Assembly (NCBI GenBank): GCA_002364325.1
Contig: DEXV01000006.1
Span: 178,782 to 242,781, forward strand
Source: Gillisia sp. UBA3175
GTDB lineage: Bacteria; Bacteroidota; Bacteroidia; Flavobacteriales; Flavobacteriaceae
DNA: 64,000 bases
Direction: 5' to 3'
Shown: in pieces, positions 27,542 to 35,702 of the stretch
How positions within the stretch are numbered: the first letter of the stretch is position 1
Layout: the number at the start of each line of letters is the position of its first letter
Made by a program: the position numbers and the translations under genes
Notes under the pieces: model-generated
Database searches by the model: none
Told to the model about the DNA's origin: nothing
Seen by the model: only the letters and a program-made list of their open reading frames with translations

Positions 27542-28771
27542 TTATTCAAATTCATTTCTTAAAACTTGGATCACTTGCATCACAGTTTCTTCTTCAAGAT
27601 CTGTTCTTCTCACAAGATCATCCACATCTTGTTCCAAAATACTCTTAGCAGTATCTAAACCGATCTTCGCAAACTCTGCAATAACCCAATCTTCGATCTC
27701 ATCTGAAAATTCTTTTAACTCTACATCTTCTTCACCACCATCTCTAAACACATCTATCTCATAGCCTGTTAGTTGTCCTGCCAGCCTAATATTGTGCCCT
27801 CCACGACCAATTGCTTTAGAAACCTCTTCCGGTTTAAGGATAACCTCTGCCCGTTTATTTTCTTCATCCAATTTTATAGAAACTATTTTCGCAGGGCTTA
27901 AAGCTCTGGTAATAAATAGCTGATCGTTACTTGTGTAATTAATTACGTCTATATTCTCGTTGCCCAATTCACGTACAATACTGTGGATTCTTGAACCTTT
28001 CATCCCCACACATGCACCTACTGGATCTATTCTATCATCGTAAGAATCTACCGCAACTTTTGCTTTTTCACCCGGAATACGAACCACTTTCTTAACAGTA
28101 ATCAATCCATCAAATACTTCCGGAATCTCTTGTTCGAATAATTTTTCAAGAAATACAGGAGCTGTACGTGACATGATGATCTGTGGCTTGCTTCCTTTTA
28201 ATTCTACACTCTCGATAATCCCTCTTACATTTTCTCCTTTTCTGAAGAAATCTGATGGAATCTGTCTGTCTTTAGGTAGAATAATTTCATTCCCTTCATC
28301 ATCTAATAAAATAATAGCTCTGTGACGAATATGGTGTACTTCTGCCGTATAAATCTCTCCTTCAAGATCTTTAAACTGCTTGTAAATATTCGTATTATCA
28401 TGCTCATGGATCTTTGCGATCAAATTCTGGCGTAATGCCAAAATAGATCTTCTACCAAGATCCATTAATTTAACTTCTTCAGAAACATCTTCGCCAACCT
28501 CAAAATCGGGCTCTATTCTTCTTGCTTGTGTAAGTGAAATTTCCTGATTAGGATCTTCCACTTCTCCATCGGCAACAACAATACGGTTTCTCCAGATCTC
28601 TAAATCTCCCTTATCTGGGTTTACAATAATATCAAAATTATCATCTTCACCATATTTCTTCTTTAAAGCACTTCTGAAAACATCTTCCAGAATTGCCATT
28701 AAGGTTACTCTATCTATCAGCTTATCGTCTTTAAATTCAGAAAAAGACTCTATTAAGGCGATATTTTCCAT
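27542..28771 (-). CDS. nusA: Transcription termination/antitermination factor NusA
   Basis: The 409-residue protein has the NusA N-terminal RNA polymerase-binding domain (LMAILEDVFRSALKKKYGED), an S1 domain (about 135-200, GEIYTAEVHHIRHRAIILLD), and two KH domains (DPVGACVGMKGSRIHSIVREL and EEVSKAIGRGGHNIRLAGQL). The C-terminal acidic repeats of proteobacterial NusA are mostly absent, leaving a short helical tail. NusA controls pausing and termination and often autoregulates; this matters because the operon leader contains a terminator-like hairpin. Starts 12 bp after rimP. Confidence 0.97.
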   Translation of the reverse strand: MENIALIESFSEFKDDKLIDRVTLMAILEDVFRSALKKKYGEDDNFDIIVNPDKGDLEIWRNRIVVADGEVEDPNQEISLTQARRIEPDFEVGEDVSEEVKLMDLGRRSILALRQNLIAKIHEHDNTNIYKQFKDLEGEIYTAEVHHIRHRAIILLDDEGNEIILPKDRQIPSDFFRKGENVRGIIESVELKGSKPQIIMSRTAPVFLEKLFEQEIPEVFDGLITVKKVVRIPGEKAKVAVDSYDDRIDPVGACVGMKGSRIHSIVRELGNENIDVINYTSNDQLFITRALSPAKIVSIKLDEENKRAEVILKPEEVSKAIGRGGHNIRLAGQLTGYEIDVFRDGGEEDVELKEFSDEIEDWVIAEFAKIGLDTAKSILEQDVDDLVRRTDLEEETVMQVIQVLRNEFE

Positions 28772-28783
28772 ATCAATTTATTA

Positions 28784-29245
28784 TTAAAATGTTATCACAA
28801 CTTTAGCTTCCACTATGTCCTGAAAAGCTATTGAAGCTTCTTTATCCACGGTCACTTTTCCTTTACCAACGGTCTTTGGCTCTCTTTCCTGCCAGACAAT
28901 GGTAAATCCATCCTTGGAAACCTCTTGCAATTGTCCTTCAAATTTATTAGAATTTGTTTGGACTGCCAGAGTTCTTCCAATATTTTTTTTATATTGTCTT
29001 GGTAATATTAAAGGCTCAGTAGCGCCCGAAGAAGCAATTTCTAAAGAAAACTCGACCTCATCTTCATCTAATTCTCCTTCAATCTTTCTACTTACCGCCA
29101 CACAATCGCTTACTGTAACGCCTTTATCCCCATCTATCACAACAGTAATGTGATTTTGATCGCTGATATTTAGGGCTATTAAAAATAAGGAATTATTTTC
29201 TTGAAAGGCTTCTTCCAATAAGTTTTCTACTCGTTCCTGTAACAT
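28784..29245 (-). CDS. rimP: Ribosome maturation factor RimP
   Basis: A 153-residue protein with the two RimP domains: N-terminal FLIALNISDQNHITVVIDGD and SREIxGELD-like region (VAVSRKIEGELDEDEVEFSL, EIASSGATEPL), then the C-terminal Sm-like domain. RimP helps assemble the 30S subunit. First gene of the rimP-nusA-infB operon, with a short leader of about 55-60 nt. Confidence 0.95.
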   Translation of the reverse strand: MLQERVENLLEEAFQENNSLFLIALNISDQNHITVVIDGDKGVTVSDCVAVSRKIEGELDEDEVEFSLEIASSGATEPLILPRQYKKNIGRTLAVQTNSNKFEGQLQEVSKDGFTIVWQEREPKTVGKGKVTVDKEASIAFQDIVEAKVVITF

Positions 29246-29252
29246 AATGGTT

Positions 29253-29280
29253 ATAAAAAGAGGGGACTTTTCGTCCCCTC
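29253..29280 (-). promoter_or_regulatory. Terminator-like hairpin in the rimP-nusA-infB leader (candidate attenuator)
   Basis: On the minus strand GAGGGGAC, a GAAAA loop and GTCCCCTC make a perfect 8-bp GC-rich stem, followed at once by TTTTTATAA and, about 10 nt later, the rimP ATG. No gene on either strand ends here, so the hairpin lies within the 5' leader of the operon. Its form is that of an intrinsic terminator. A role in attenuation, possibly through NusA, is inference. Confidence 0.7.
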
Positions 29281-29307
29281 GCTGTATTTATTTTCGTTTC
29301 AACGCTG

Positions 29308-29339
29308 CAAATATAATAAAAAATATTGAAGAATTGAAA
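29308..29339 (-). promoter_or_regulatory. Promoter of rimP-nusA-infB
   Basis: A perfect -7 element TATATTTG (29315 to 29308, minus) with TTTC 20 bp upstream. Expected transcription start is near 29302, so the leader includes the whole GC-rich hairpin. Confidence 0.6.
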
Positions 29340-29401
29340 CCACTTTGTAAATGAAATTTTATTCGTAATTTTAATAATATAATCATTCTTAAAGCTTTAC
29401 C

Positions 29402-30232
29402 ATGAGAAGAATCCTCGTTCCTACTGACTTTTCTGTACAAGCAGAAAACGCTCTGAAAGTTGCCGCCCAGTTGGCGAAAAAATTTAATGGCGAAATTTAC
29501 CTTTTACACATGTTGGAACTGCCCTTGCAGCTTGTAGACCCCGTAATTGGAAGTGGCTCGCAAAACTTGCCAGAGGCTTTATTCTTTATGAAGCTTGCTA
29601 AAAAAAGATTTAAAGAAGTGATAGATCAGCCTTTTTTAAAAGGAATTAAAGTACATGATACCGTTGAGTTCCATCAAGCTTTTGAAGGCATAATAGAAGT
29701 AAGCCAAGAGCATAATTGCGATCTTATTGTTATGGGATCTCATGGAGCAAATGGTTTTAAAGAAGTATTTATAGGTTCTAACACCGAAAAAGTGGTTAGA
29801 AACTCATCCATTCCGGTACTTGTTATAAAAAATGGATACGACGAATTTAATATAGATAATTTTGTGTTTGCTACAGATTGTGACCTTGAAAATAAACACA
29901 CCTTAAATAAAGCAATAAAATTTGCCCAAAAGATAGATGCCACTCTCCATCTAGTTTATATAAATACCGCTAATAATTTTAAAACAAGTATAGAAGCGGA
30001 AGATTGTATGAATGATTTTGTGAAAGGTGAAAATATAGAAAAAATTATGTTGCATGTTTATAATGATGTTACCGTCGAAAAAGGTGTACTTAATTTTGCA
30101 AGAAGCCTTAATGCTGGATTAATAGGCATAAGTACTCATGGAAGAAAAGGTTTAGCTCATTTTTTTAACGGAAGTATAAGTGAAGATCTTGTTAACCATG
30201 CAAATAGACCGGTGGTAACCTTCAAGATCTAA
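29402..30232 (+). CDS. Universal stress protein with two UspA domains
   Basis: The 276-residue protein contains two Usp domains. The first starts RRILVPTDFSVQAENALKVA and has the nucleotide-binding motif GSHGANGFKEVFIGSNT; the second, less conserved, starts NFVFATDCDLENKHTLNKAI and ends with GISTHGRKGLAHFFNGS. Tandem Usp proteins bind ATP and respond to starvation or stress; the precise role is rarely known. The final four bases overlap the stop of the convergent membrane-anchored protein gene. Confidence 0.9.
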   Translation: MRRILVPTDFSVQAENALKVAAQLAKKFNGEIYLLHMLELPLQLVDPVIGSGSQNLPEALFFMKLAKKRFKEVIDQPFLKGIKVHDTVEFHQAFEGIIEVSQEHNCDLIVMGSHGANGFKEVFIGSNTEKVVRNSSIPVLVIKNGYDEFNIDNFVFATDCDLENKHTLNKAIKFAQKIDATLHLVYINTANNFKTSIEAEDCMNDFVKGENIEKIMLHVYNDVTVEKGVLNFARSLNAGLIGISTHGRKGLAHFFNGSISEDLVNHANRPVVTFKI

Positions 30233-31758
30233 ATAAAACTTTTTAGAGCTCCATTCCTTATACATAACCATAAGAAATTCCAAAAAGATTTGGTCCTGTC
30301 CCGAGTGGCTGAAATATTTTTCTGGTCTATCTTTTTATTAGCGGTATTATTCTTTAAAATTAGATTTGCTACACTAGATAAAAATTTGTTCTTTCTTACT
30401 CCATCTTTTCTTAGCACTTCCACTTTAAAACCATGATACTGCAATCGAGTATCTCCAAGGGCATTATAATCGTTACCATAAAAATTAAAGAACATAGAAG
30501 AAATCCTACCTTCCACTTCTATATTTAAGGCTGGTTTTAAAAATGAATTCATCCCATTTGCAGAAACTCCTTCCAGATCGCCAGAAAAATTAAACTTATC
30601 CTCTCCATCTCTTATATCAAATTCCATTTTAAAATTTAATCTGGATTCCCCCATAAATTTAGAATTTGCTTTTACAGAGGTTATTGGAAAATTCTCTGCT
30701 TCAAGATTCCAATTAGAGATATTTTTTGCAGTAGCATCTAAACTTGTGAATTTAACTTTTCCTGCAGGTTTACCCGCAACCGATTTTTCTTCATAGAAAA
30801 TACTGGCATTGGAAATATTAATAGTATCAAATTTTAGTTTTGTTCCTAGCTCCCTAAGTTTTTGGCTATACAATGGTTTTATAGAATTATCATCCGGCAA
30901 CAGTTTGTTTCTGTAAACGTGAAATTGAGCATCTTCAACTAAAGTTGATTTACTTTGCATTTGTAATTTCTCGCCATTAAAACCCCATTTAAAACCTTTC
31001 ATACTCACCTTAGGAATCTTTAGGTCGAATCTATCCTTTTCAACTTTTTGCCTGCTATCAAATTCAGCTTTACTATACAAAGGGATCACCTTTACTTTAT
31101 TAATAACTAAATTTCCATTTGCCAAACTCAAATTGCTTATTCTTAATTGATGTTCGGGATTTAACATATAACTTAGAGAATCACTTTTTAACGTAAGACT
31201 TGAATAGTTAAAAGGAATTTTATTTTTTACAGAATTCTGGGTAATATGAAGATCGTAGATATCCATACTTTGCAATGATACAAACAGTCCTTTTTTCACA
31301 CTATCACTACTTTTAATCTTAAGCCTTCCATGTTCTATAACCACATGTTTTATTTGAATGTCATTCTGAAAATTTTTTTCAGATTTATTGGAGATCGATC
31401 TTGTACTATCGGCTTTATCTATTAGTATGTCTGGATTTAAAAACACTATTCTATCGAACACGATCTTTTTATTAAAAAAATATTCCCTGTAATTTAGATC
31501 TATTACATTAATTTTGTCTGCAGAGATCGTAACTCCTCCCAATAATATTTTTGGTTCTTTCACTACAGAACTTCCATCTATTAAGTCTACAGTGATATCC
31601 TTATACGCTACATTAGAATTTTTTAATTCCGTTTCAATTGCAGATAATATCTTTTGCTTTGCTATTTTATTTCCAAAATAAACAGCCGCAAAAACAACAG
31701 CAATTCCAATAAATATATAAATTAAGATCTTGTATTTTTTCTCCATGTGACTGCTCAT
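30229..31758 (-). CDS. Membrane-anchored AsmA/DUF748-like protein
   Basis: The 509-residue protein has one N-terminal transmembrane helix (ILIYIFIGIAVVFAAVYFG) and a long periplasmic region rich in beta strands with repeated motifs such as VVIEHGRLKIKSSDS and INISNASIFYEEKS. This resembles AsmA-like or DUF748 proteins, which are thought to shape lipid transport or the envelope. The match is by general pattern only. ATG at 31758 or an internal ATG at residue 5 could be the start. It overlaps the Usp gene by four bases tail to tail. Confidence 0.55.
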   Translation of the reverse strand: MSSHMEKKYKILIYIFIGIAVVFAAVYFGNKIAKQKILSAIETELKNSNVAYKDITVDLIDGSSVVKEPKILLGGVTISADKINVIDLNYREYFFNKKIVFDRIVFLNPDILIDKADSTRSISNKSEKNFQNDIQIKHVVIEHGRLKIKSSDSVKKGLFVSLQSMDIYDLHITQNSVKNKIPFNYSSLTLKSDSLSYMLNPEHQLRISNLSLANGNLVINKVKVIPLYSKAEFDSRQKVEKDRFDLKIPKVSMKGFKWGFNGEKLQMQSKSTLVEDAQFHVYRNKLLPDDNSIKPLYSQKLRELGTKLKFDTINISNASIFYEEKSVAGKPAGKVKFTSLDATAKNISNWNLEAENFPITSVKANSKFMGESRLNFKMEFDIRDGEDKFNFSGDLEGVSANGMNSFLKPALNIEVEGRISSMFFNFYGNDYNALGDTRLQYHGFKVEVLRKDGVRKNKFLSSVANLILKNNTANKKIDQKNISATRDRTKSFWNFLWLCIRNGALKSFI

Positions 31759-31901
31759 ATCCAGCCAATTTACAATACATCTTACTTCTATATTATAGCC
31801 TTAGACTAATTTTAACTAATTCAGCTTTAAGACTCAGAAAATCTATACGTTAAATTTAAGTCAAATTGTAATTATTATAGATTAAAGAGGACTTTAGGTA
31901 T

Positions 31902-31909
31902 TATATTTG
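31902..31909 (+). promoter_or_regulatory. -7-like element before the 77-residue membrane protein
   Basis: TATATTTG matches TAnnTTTG exactly, 45 bp upstream of the ATG at 31955. No good TTTG is present at 19-20 bp. Confidence 0.35.
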
Positions 31910-31954
31910 AAACAGTAAAATTGAGAATCATAAACACTAGTACTCCACAATAAA

Positions 31955-32188
31955 ATGATATTTAAATTCGCCCTTAAGATTATTTTTTTAGCCACTGAGT
32001 TATTTCTGGGCTTTTATAGTTTTATCATGACAGATAATCTATGGGTAAAATTTATGTTTTTTACTTTTTCCGCTGTGTTAGTTGCTTTTGCTATTTTAAA
32101 ATTTACAGCTAAAATATTACCAACAGATATAGATGCATTTCCGAATGATGATATGCTGGCGGAAAATTATAAGGAACAAGAATTTTAA
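31955..32188 (+). CDS. Small membrane protein, function unknown
   Basis: A 77-residue protein with two predicted membrane helices (FALKIIFLATELFLGFYSFI and FMFFTFSAVLVAFAILKF) and an acidic cytoplasmic or periplasmic tail (DIDAFPNDDMLAENYKEQ). A -7 promoter element upstream and a strong terminator downstream bracket it as a single-gene unit, which supports it being real. Not recognised as a named family. Confidence 0.6.
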   Translation: MIFKFALKIIFLATELFLGFYSFIMTDNLWVKFMFFTFSAVLVAFAILKFTAKILPTDIDAFPNDDMLAENYKEQEF

Positions 32189-32260
32189 AAAATAAGTTGT
32201 AGTCTGATAAGTTGTAGTCTGAATTGTTGTTGAAATTGAAAGTGATAATGACTATACTTT

Positions 32261-32299
32261 GAGAAATCCGATGAACATACTTCATCGGATTTCTTTTTA
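32261..32299 (+). terminator. Terminator after the small membrane protein gene
   Basis: GAAATCCGATGAA and TTCATCGGATTTC form a perfect 13-bp stem with a short loop, followed by TTTTTAA. It ends only about 10 bp before the next ATG, so it may also influence the phosphoesterase gene. Confidence 0.85.
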
Positions 32300-32308
32300 A
32301 ATACTATT

Positions 32309-32935
32309 ATGAAGATTATTTGCATATCAGATACTCACAATAAACATGAAGGTTTAATTCTTCCTGAAGCCGATTGCATTATACATGCCGGAGATTTTAC
32401 CGATGCTGGCACCAAACAAGAAACCCATTCCTTTTTAAAATGGTACTCTGCCCTTCCTTATAAATACAAGATTTTAATTGCTGGTAATCATGATTTCTAT
32501 TTAGAAAATAACAAGGAAAACTTAAAAGCTATTATTCCAGATAACGTTTATTATTTAGAGGATTCTGGCATTACGATAGAAAATATTAAAATATGGGGAT
32601 CACCCTATATACCGGGAACAGGAAACTGGGCATTTTTAAAAGAAAGAGGTAAGGCCATTTTGAGTCATTGGAATAAAATACCCTTAGACACAAATATACT
32701 TATTACACACGGCCCTCCCTATGGGATATTGGATGAATTAGATGATAAATCACAATTAGGTTGCATAAACTTAAAAGAGAAAGTTGAAACCCTAAAAATA
32801 TCTTATCATGTTTTTGGACATGTACATAATGAGTATGGTACTGTTAAAAAAAAGAAAACGCTTTTTATTAATTCTTGCTCCCTAGACCATCGGCAGCGTA
32901 TTTTAAATGCACCAATTGTAATAATTTCCGACTAA
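32309..32935 (+). CDS. Calcineurin-like metallophosphoesterase
   Basis: The 208-residue protein contains the five metal-binding blocks of the family: ISDTHNKH, HAGDFTDAG, GNHDFYLE, THGPPYGILD and GHVHNEYG. These coordinate two metal ions that hydrolyse phosphoester bonds. Short single-domain members of this kind (similar to eukaryotic brain protein 239/MPPED) act on small phosphodiesters or nucleotides; the substrate here is unknown. No signal peptide, so cytoplasmic. The upstream terminator hairpin lies very close to its start. Confidence 0.9.
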   Translation: MKIICISDTHNKHEGLILPEADCIIHAGDFTDAGTKQETHSFLKWYSALPYKYKILIAGNHDFYLENNKENLKAIIPDNVYYLEDSGITIENIKIWGSPYIPGTGNWAFLKERGKAILSHWNKIPLDTNILITHGPPYGILDELDDKSQLGCINLKEKVETLKISYHVFGHVHNEYGTVKKKKTLFINSCSLDHRQRILNAPIVIISD

Positions 32936-33058
32936 TTACCTTAAAGCATCGCCAAGAGGTAAAAAAGTTAATTTAATGCCAACACATTAAACCTTAGGCT
33001 TTTATTAACATTGTGAAACTTAACTTTACAGCGCAATAGAACACCAATAAGAATTTTA

Positions 33059-33400
33059 ATGAACCTGACCATGAGTGAATTTACGCCTAACGAGATTTTA
33101 GAAGATGTTAAAAATTTAATTTCTTACAGCATTAACAACATAGATATAGATAATTCTAAGTTTGAAAGCCTGCATAAGGAAATTGTTAAAAGATATTTTG
33201 ATGCCAAAAGCGTTAAGATTAATTATGCAGAAAATGTAGTAGATCTTAAGCTACCATTATCCAAAGGGAAATATATCCCTATAACTTTTGAATGTCTAGA
33301 ATTGAGCAGTTTTTTACAATCTTGTCTTAAAAAAGATGAAAGCAGTTTATATTTCTATCAGAATCTACTCACGAATTACGAAATTGTAAGTGCTGCGTAG
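33059..33400 (+). CDS. Hypothetical 113-residue protein
   Basis: A small acidic protein of mixed alpha/beta character (NEILEDVKNLISYSINNIDI, KYIPITFECLELSSFLQ). There is no signal peptide, membrane helix or known motif. ATG at 33071 (MSEFTP) is an equally good start. A perfect-looking terminator follows directly, so it is a single-gene transcription unit. Function not recognised. Confidence 0.55.
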   Translation: MNLTMSEFTPNEILEDVKNLISYSINNIDIDNSKFESLHKEIVKRYFDAKSVKINYAENVVDLKLPLSKGKYIPITFECLELSSFLQSCLKKDESSLYFYQNLLTNYEIVSAA

Positions 33401-33424
33401 GAAATAATATAATCAGAAAACAAC

Positions 33425-33460
33425 AGAACGCCTTAACTGAAAAGTTAGGGCGTTCTTTTT
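33425..33460 (+). terminator. Terminator after the 113-residue protein gene
   Basis: AGAACGCCTTAACT, loop GAAA, AGTTAGGGCGTTCT: a 14-bp stem with one G-T pair followed by TTTTT. Strong intrinsic terminator. Confidence 0.92.
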
Positions 33461-33554
33461 ATTCCAAGGTTTTATTGTAATAAAACCAGAGAGCCTTAAA
33501 AATCACTTCCTTTTTTGTATTTTTAAGTTATACTATTCCTGTAAAGAATAAATT

Positions 33555-33854
33555 ATGAAAAGTAGTTTTAATGAGATCATAAAGGGTGGTTCCTTAACCT
33601 TAGTAGATTTTTATGCAGACTGGTGCGGGCCTTGCAAGGTCTTAGCTCCAATTTTGAAAGACACTAAAGAAACTTTGGGAGAAAAAGTAAAAATTGTAAA
33701 GATTGATGTAGATAAAAATCAGCCTCTTGCTTCACAATATCAAGTTCGAGGGGTTCCCACACTTATACTTTTTAAGGAAGGCAAGCAACTTTGGAGACAA
33801 TCTGGAGTATTACAAAAAGATGAATTAGTAAAAATAATAGAGTCCTATTCTTAA
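33555..33854 (+). CDS. Thioredoxin
   Basis: A 99-residue single-domain thioredoxin with the complete redox site W23-C24-G25-P26-C27 and the cis-proline loop RGVPTLILF. It has no signal peptide, so it reduces cytoplasmic disulfides with thioredoxin reductase. A close relative lacking both cysteines is at 39648-39944 in this window. The two share KIVKIDVDKN-type and WRQ(S/N)G segments, so they are probably paralogues. Confidence 0.93.
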   Translation: MKSSFNEIIKGGSLTLVDFYADWCGPCKVLAPILKDTKETLGEKVKIVKIDVDKNQPLASQYQVRGVPTLILFKEGKQLWRQSGVLQKDELVKIIESYS

Positions 33855-33884
33855 TTCCTAAGAATTGAGAAACTAAAACAATAC

Positions 33885-35108
33885 TTAGCCTTCAGAAAGC
33901 GGTAATTCTAAAATAAATGTGGTACCCTTCCCAGCGCCTTCACTAGTTGCCGTAATACTTCCTTTATGTGCCATTACCAAATCTTTTACAATAGACAATC
34001 CTAAGCCTGTCGAAATTTCATTTCCTGTTGGCTGCGCACTTAGGGAAGTAAATTTTCTAAAAAGGTTTTTCTTATCATCCATTGTTAAACCCGGTCCTTC
34101 ATCCTTTACCTCAACCACCGCAGAGTTAGCCCTCGATTTAATAGAAACATATATCTTCTTTTCGAAGGGAGAATATTTAATAGCATTATTAATGATGTTA
34201 TCTAAAATCTCTGTTAGTCTTTGATGATCTGCAAATAGGGTACATTCATTTACAACATGAAATATTAATTCCTGCCCTTTATTTCGCGCGAGTATCATAT
34301 TAGATTCTACCACCCCTTTCACTACATCTGTAAGCTCTAATGATTTTAATCTTAATTGAATCTTACCTCCATCTGCACTAGCTGATGATAAAAGTTCGTT
34401 TATGATTCGATTCATTCTCTTCCCGGCATCTTTAATTTGAAGTCCTATATCTTCAATGGCTTTCGGGTTTTCCTTATTCATCAAGATCATGTCTGCAAGT
34501 AAAGGCATTATGGAAAGTGGATTCTTTAAATCATGAGCAGTAATATTAATAATTTTATGATGATGTTGTATTGCTTTTCTTGCATCCATCCTTAAATCCA
34601 TTTGATCTATTACAAGATCTGCAATATTTTTAAGCAGCTCTTTTTCCTTTTTCTTTAGCGTTCTTGGTTTTTTATCTATAACACATAAAGTGCCTAAATT
34701 ATACCCATCTTTAGTTTTAAGAGGAACTGCGGCATAAAATCCTAACCCAAAGCTTCCTGCTACCATAGGGTTTGCCAGGGTACGAATATCGTTTTTAGCA
34801 TCCTGCACTAAATAAAGATCATCGGCAAGGATTGCAGAAGAGCAAAGTCCAGGATCACGACCTATCTCCTGAACCTCTAAACCATATTTACTTTTAAACC
34901 AGATCCTATCGGTATCTACTAAAGAGATAATGGCAATTGGCATATCCAGAAGCTTTGCAGCTAATTTTGTGAGTCTATCAAAACTTCCGTCTGGAGGGGT
35001 GTCCAAAATCTCCTGATTTTTTAATGCTTTTATTCTATCTGCTTCTGTTCTAGAATTAACTTTTGAATTCGTCTTCATGGTGGTAACATTGTTCATAAAG
35101 ATAAACAT
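33885..35108 (-). CDS. GAF-domain sensor histidine kinase
   Basis: The 407-residue cytoplasmic kinase starts with a GAF domain (about 30-165; DTPPDGSFDRLTKLAAKLLD, IWFKSKYGLEVQEI, DPGLCSSAI), then an H box NITAHDLKNPLSIM with the phospho-accepting His near 196, and an HATPase domain with the N box (LDNIINNAIKYSP), DEGPGLTMDDK and GLGLSIV. The GAF subtype 'DTDRIWFKSKYG' is the one common in orphan hybrid sensors. No response regulator is adjacent, so the partner is unknown. Translation may begin at ATG residue 11 (MKTNSKVNS). Confidence 0.9.
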   Translation of the reverse strand: MFIFMNNVTTMKTNSKVNSRTEADRIKALKNQEILDTPPDGSFDRLTKLAAKLLDMPIAIISLVDTDRIWFKSKYGLEVQEIGRDPGLCSSAILADDLYLVQDAKNDIRTLANPMVAGSFGLGFYAAVPLKTKDGYNLGTLCVIDKKPRTLKKKEKELLKNIADLVIDQMDLRMDARKAIQHHHKIINITAHDLKNPLSIMPLLADMILMNKENPKAIEDIGLQIKDAGKRMNRIINELLSSASADGGKIQLRLKSLELTDVVKGVVESNMILARNKGQELIFHVVNECTLFADHQRLTEILDNIINNAIKYSPFEKKIYVSIKSRANSAVVEVKDEGPGLTMDDKKNLFRKFTSLSAQPTGNEISTGLGLSIVKDLVMAHKGSITATSEGAGKGTTFILELPLSEG

Positions 35109-35312
35109 TTCTTAAAAAAAATAATATATTTAATAGAATTGTTAACGTGGACGGCTTTTTATCAGAAAAAAAATACATTTTATTGTATTTAAGCCAGATT
35201 CACTATAATAATGTATTTCTAACTTTTTCTTAGAGTTTGGAAAAATAGACAAGCTGGGAATAAGCTTTATATCCTATATTGAAAACAAAAAAACATACAT
35301 TATGTTAGGATC
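35109..35312. other. Intergenic region without recognised gene
   Basis: AT-rich sequence upstream of the kinase gene. I see no clear promoter match, hairpin or ORF. Confidence 0.4.
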
Positions 35313-35400
35313 TTTAAATTGAAGTTGAACCTTTAGGGCGCCTTTCCACTGCTCTCGGAGTCCTGATAACCATCAGGATCTCGCCCAACATTATTGAACA
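35313..35400 (-). repeat. tRNA-proximal structured sequence with duplicated tRNA-Gln 3' flank
   Basis: TTTAAATTGAAGTTG occurs twice, at 35313-35327 and at 35430-35444, the second copy reaching into the 3' end of tRNA-Gln. Beyond the repeat, similarity continues weakly (TAGGGC in both). On the minus strand the piece can fold as GGGCG...CGCCC enclosing a CCTGAT/ATCAGG hairpin. Similar sequences are found next to tRNA genes in Flavobacteriaceae, where they sometimes encode the tail of GIY-YIG proteins ('RDPDGYRD...'); no such gene is present here. It is either a decayed duplication or an insertion scar. Confidence 0.4.
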
Positions 35401-35401
35401 A

Positions 35402-35432
35402 AAAAAAACCCGAACATAAAGTTCGGGTTTTT
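35402..35432 (-). terminator. Terminator of tRNA-Gln
   Basis: CCCGAAC, a 5-base loop and GTTCGGG with A/T runs on both sides: on the minus strand it follows the tRNA by about 10 nt. Confidence 0.88.
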
Positions 35433-35441
35433 AAATTGAAG

Positions 35442-35514
35442 TTGGCCCACTAGGGCTCGAACCTAGACTCTTCTGTACCAAAAACAGACGTGTTGCCAGT
35501 TACACCATGGGCCA
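35442..35514 (-). tRNA. tRNA-Gln (anticodon TTG)
   Basis: Minus-strand cloverleaf: acceptor TGGCCCA/TGGGCCA, D stem GTGT/ACAC, anticodon stem TCTGT/ACAGA with loop TTTTGGT giving anticodon TTG, and T stem CTAGG/CCTAG with TTCGAGC loop. The discriminator base is A and CCA is not encoded. Identity is fixed by the anticodon, which reads CAA (and CAG by wobble). Confidence 0.96.
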
Positions 35515-35531
35515 GTATTTCAATACGGGTG

Positions 35532-35562
35532 CAAATTTAAAACAAACTTTATTTTACGCAAA
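35532..35562 (-). promoter_or_regulatory. Consensus promoter of tRNA-Gln
   Basis: A perfect TTTG (35562 to 35559) and TAAATTTG (35539 to 35532) separated by 19 bp, an exact match to the Bacteroidota primary sigma consensus. It is 18 bp upstream of the mature tRNA 5' end. Confidence 0.85.
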
Positions 35563-35702
35563 CATTTTTTATGTTTTTTATAAATTATTTTTCGATCTAT
35601 TGTATTTACTCAGATTAAAAATATTTGCTTTTAAAGCCCGTTATAAAATCTTTCTTGTAATTATTCTTAAATTCGCCTCATTATATTCAATAAGCACACA
35701 AT

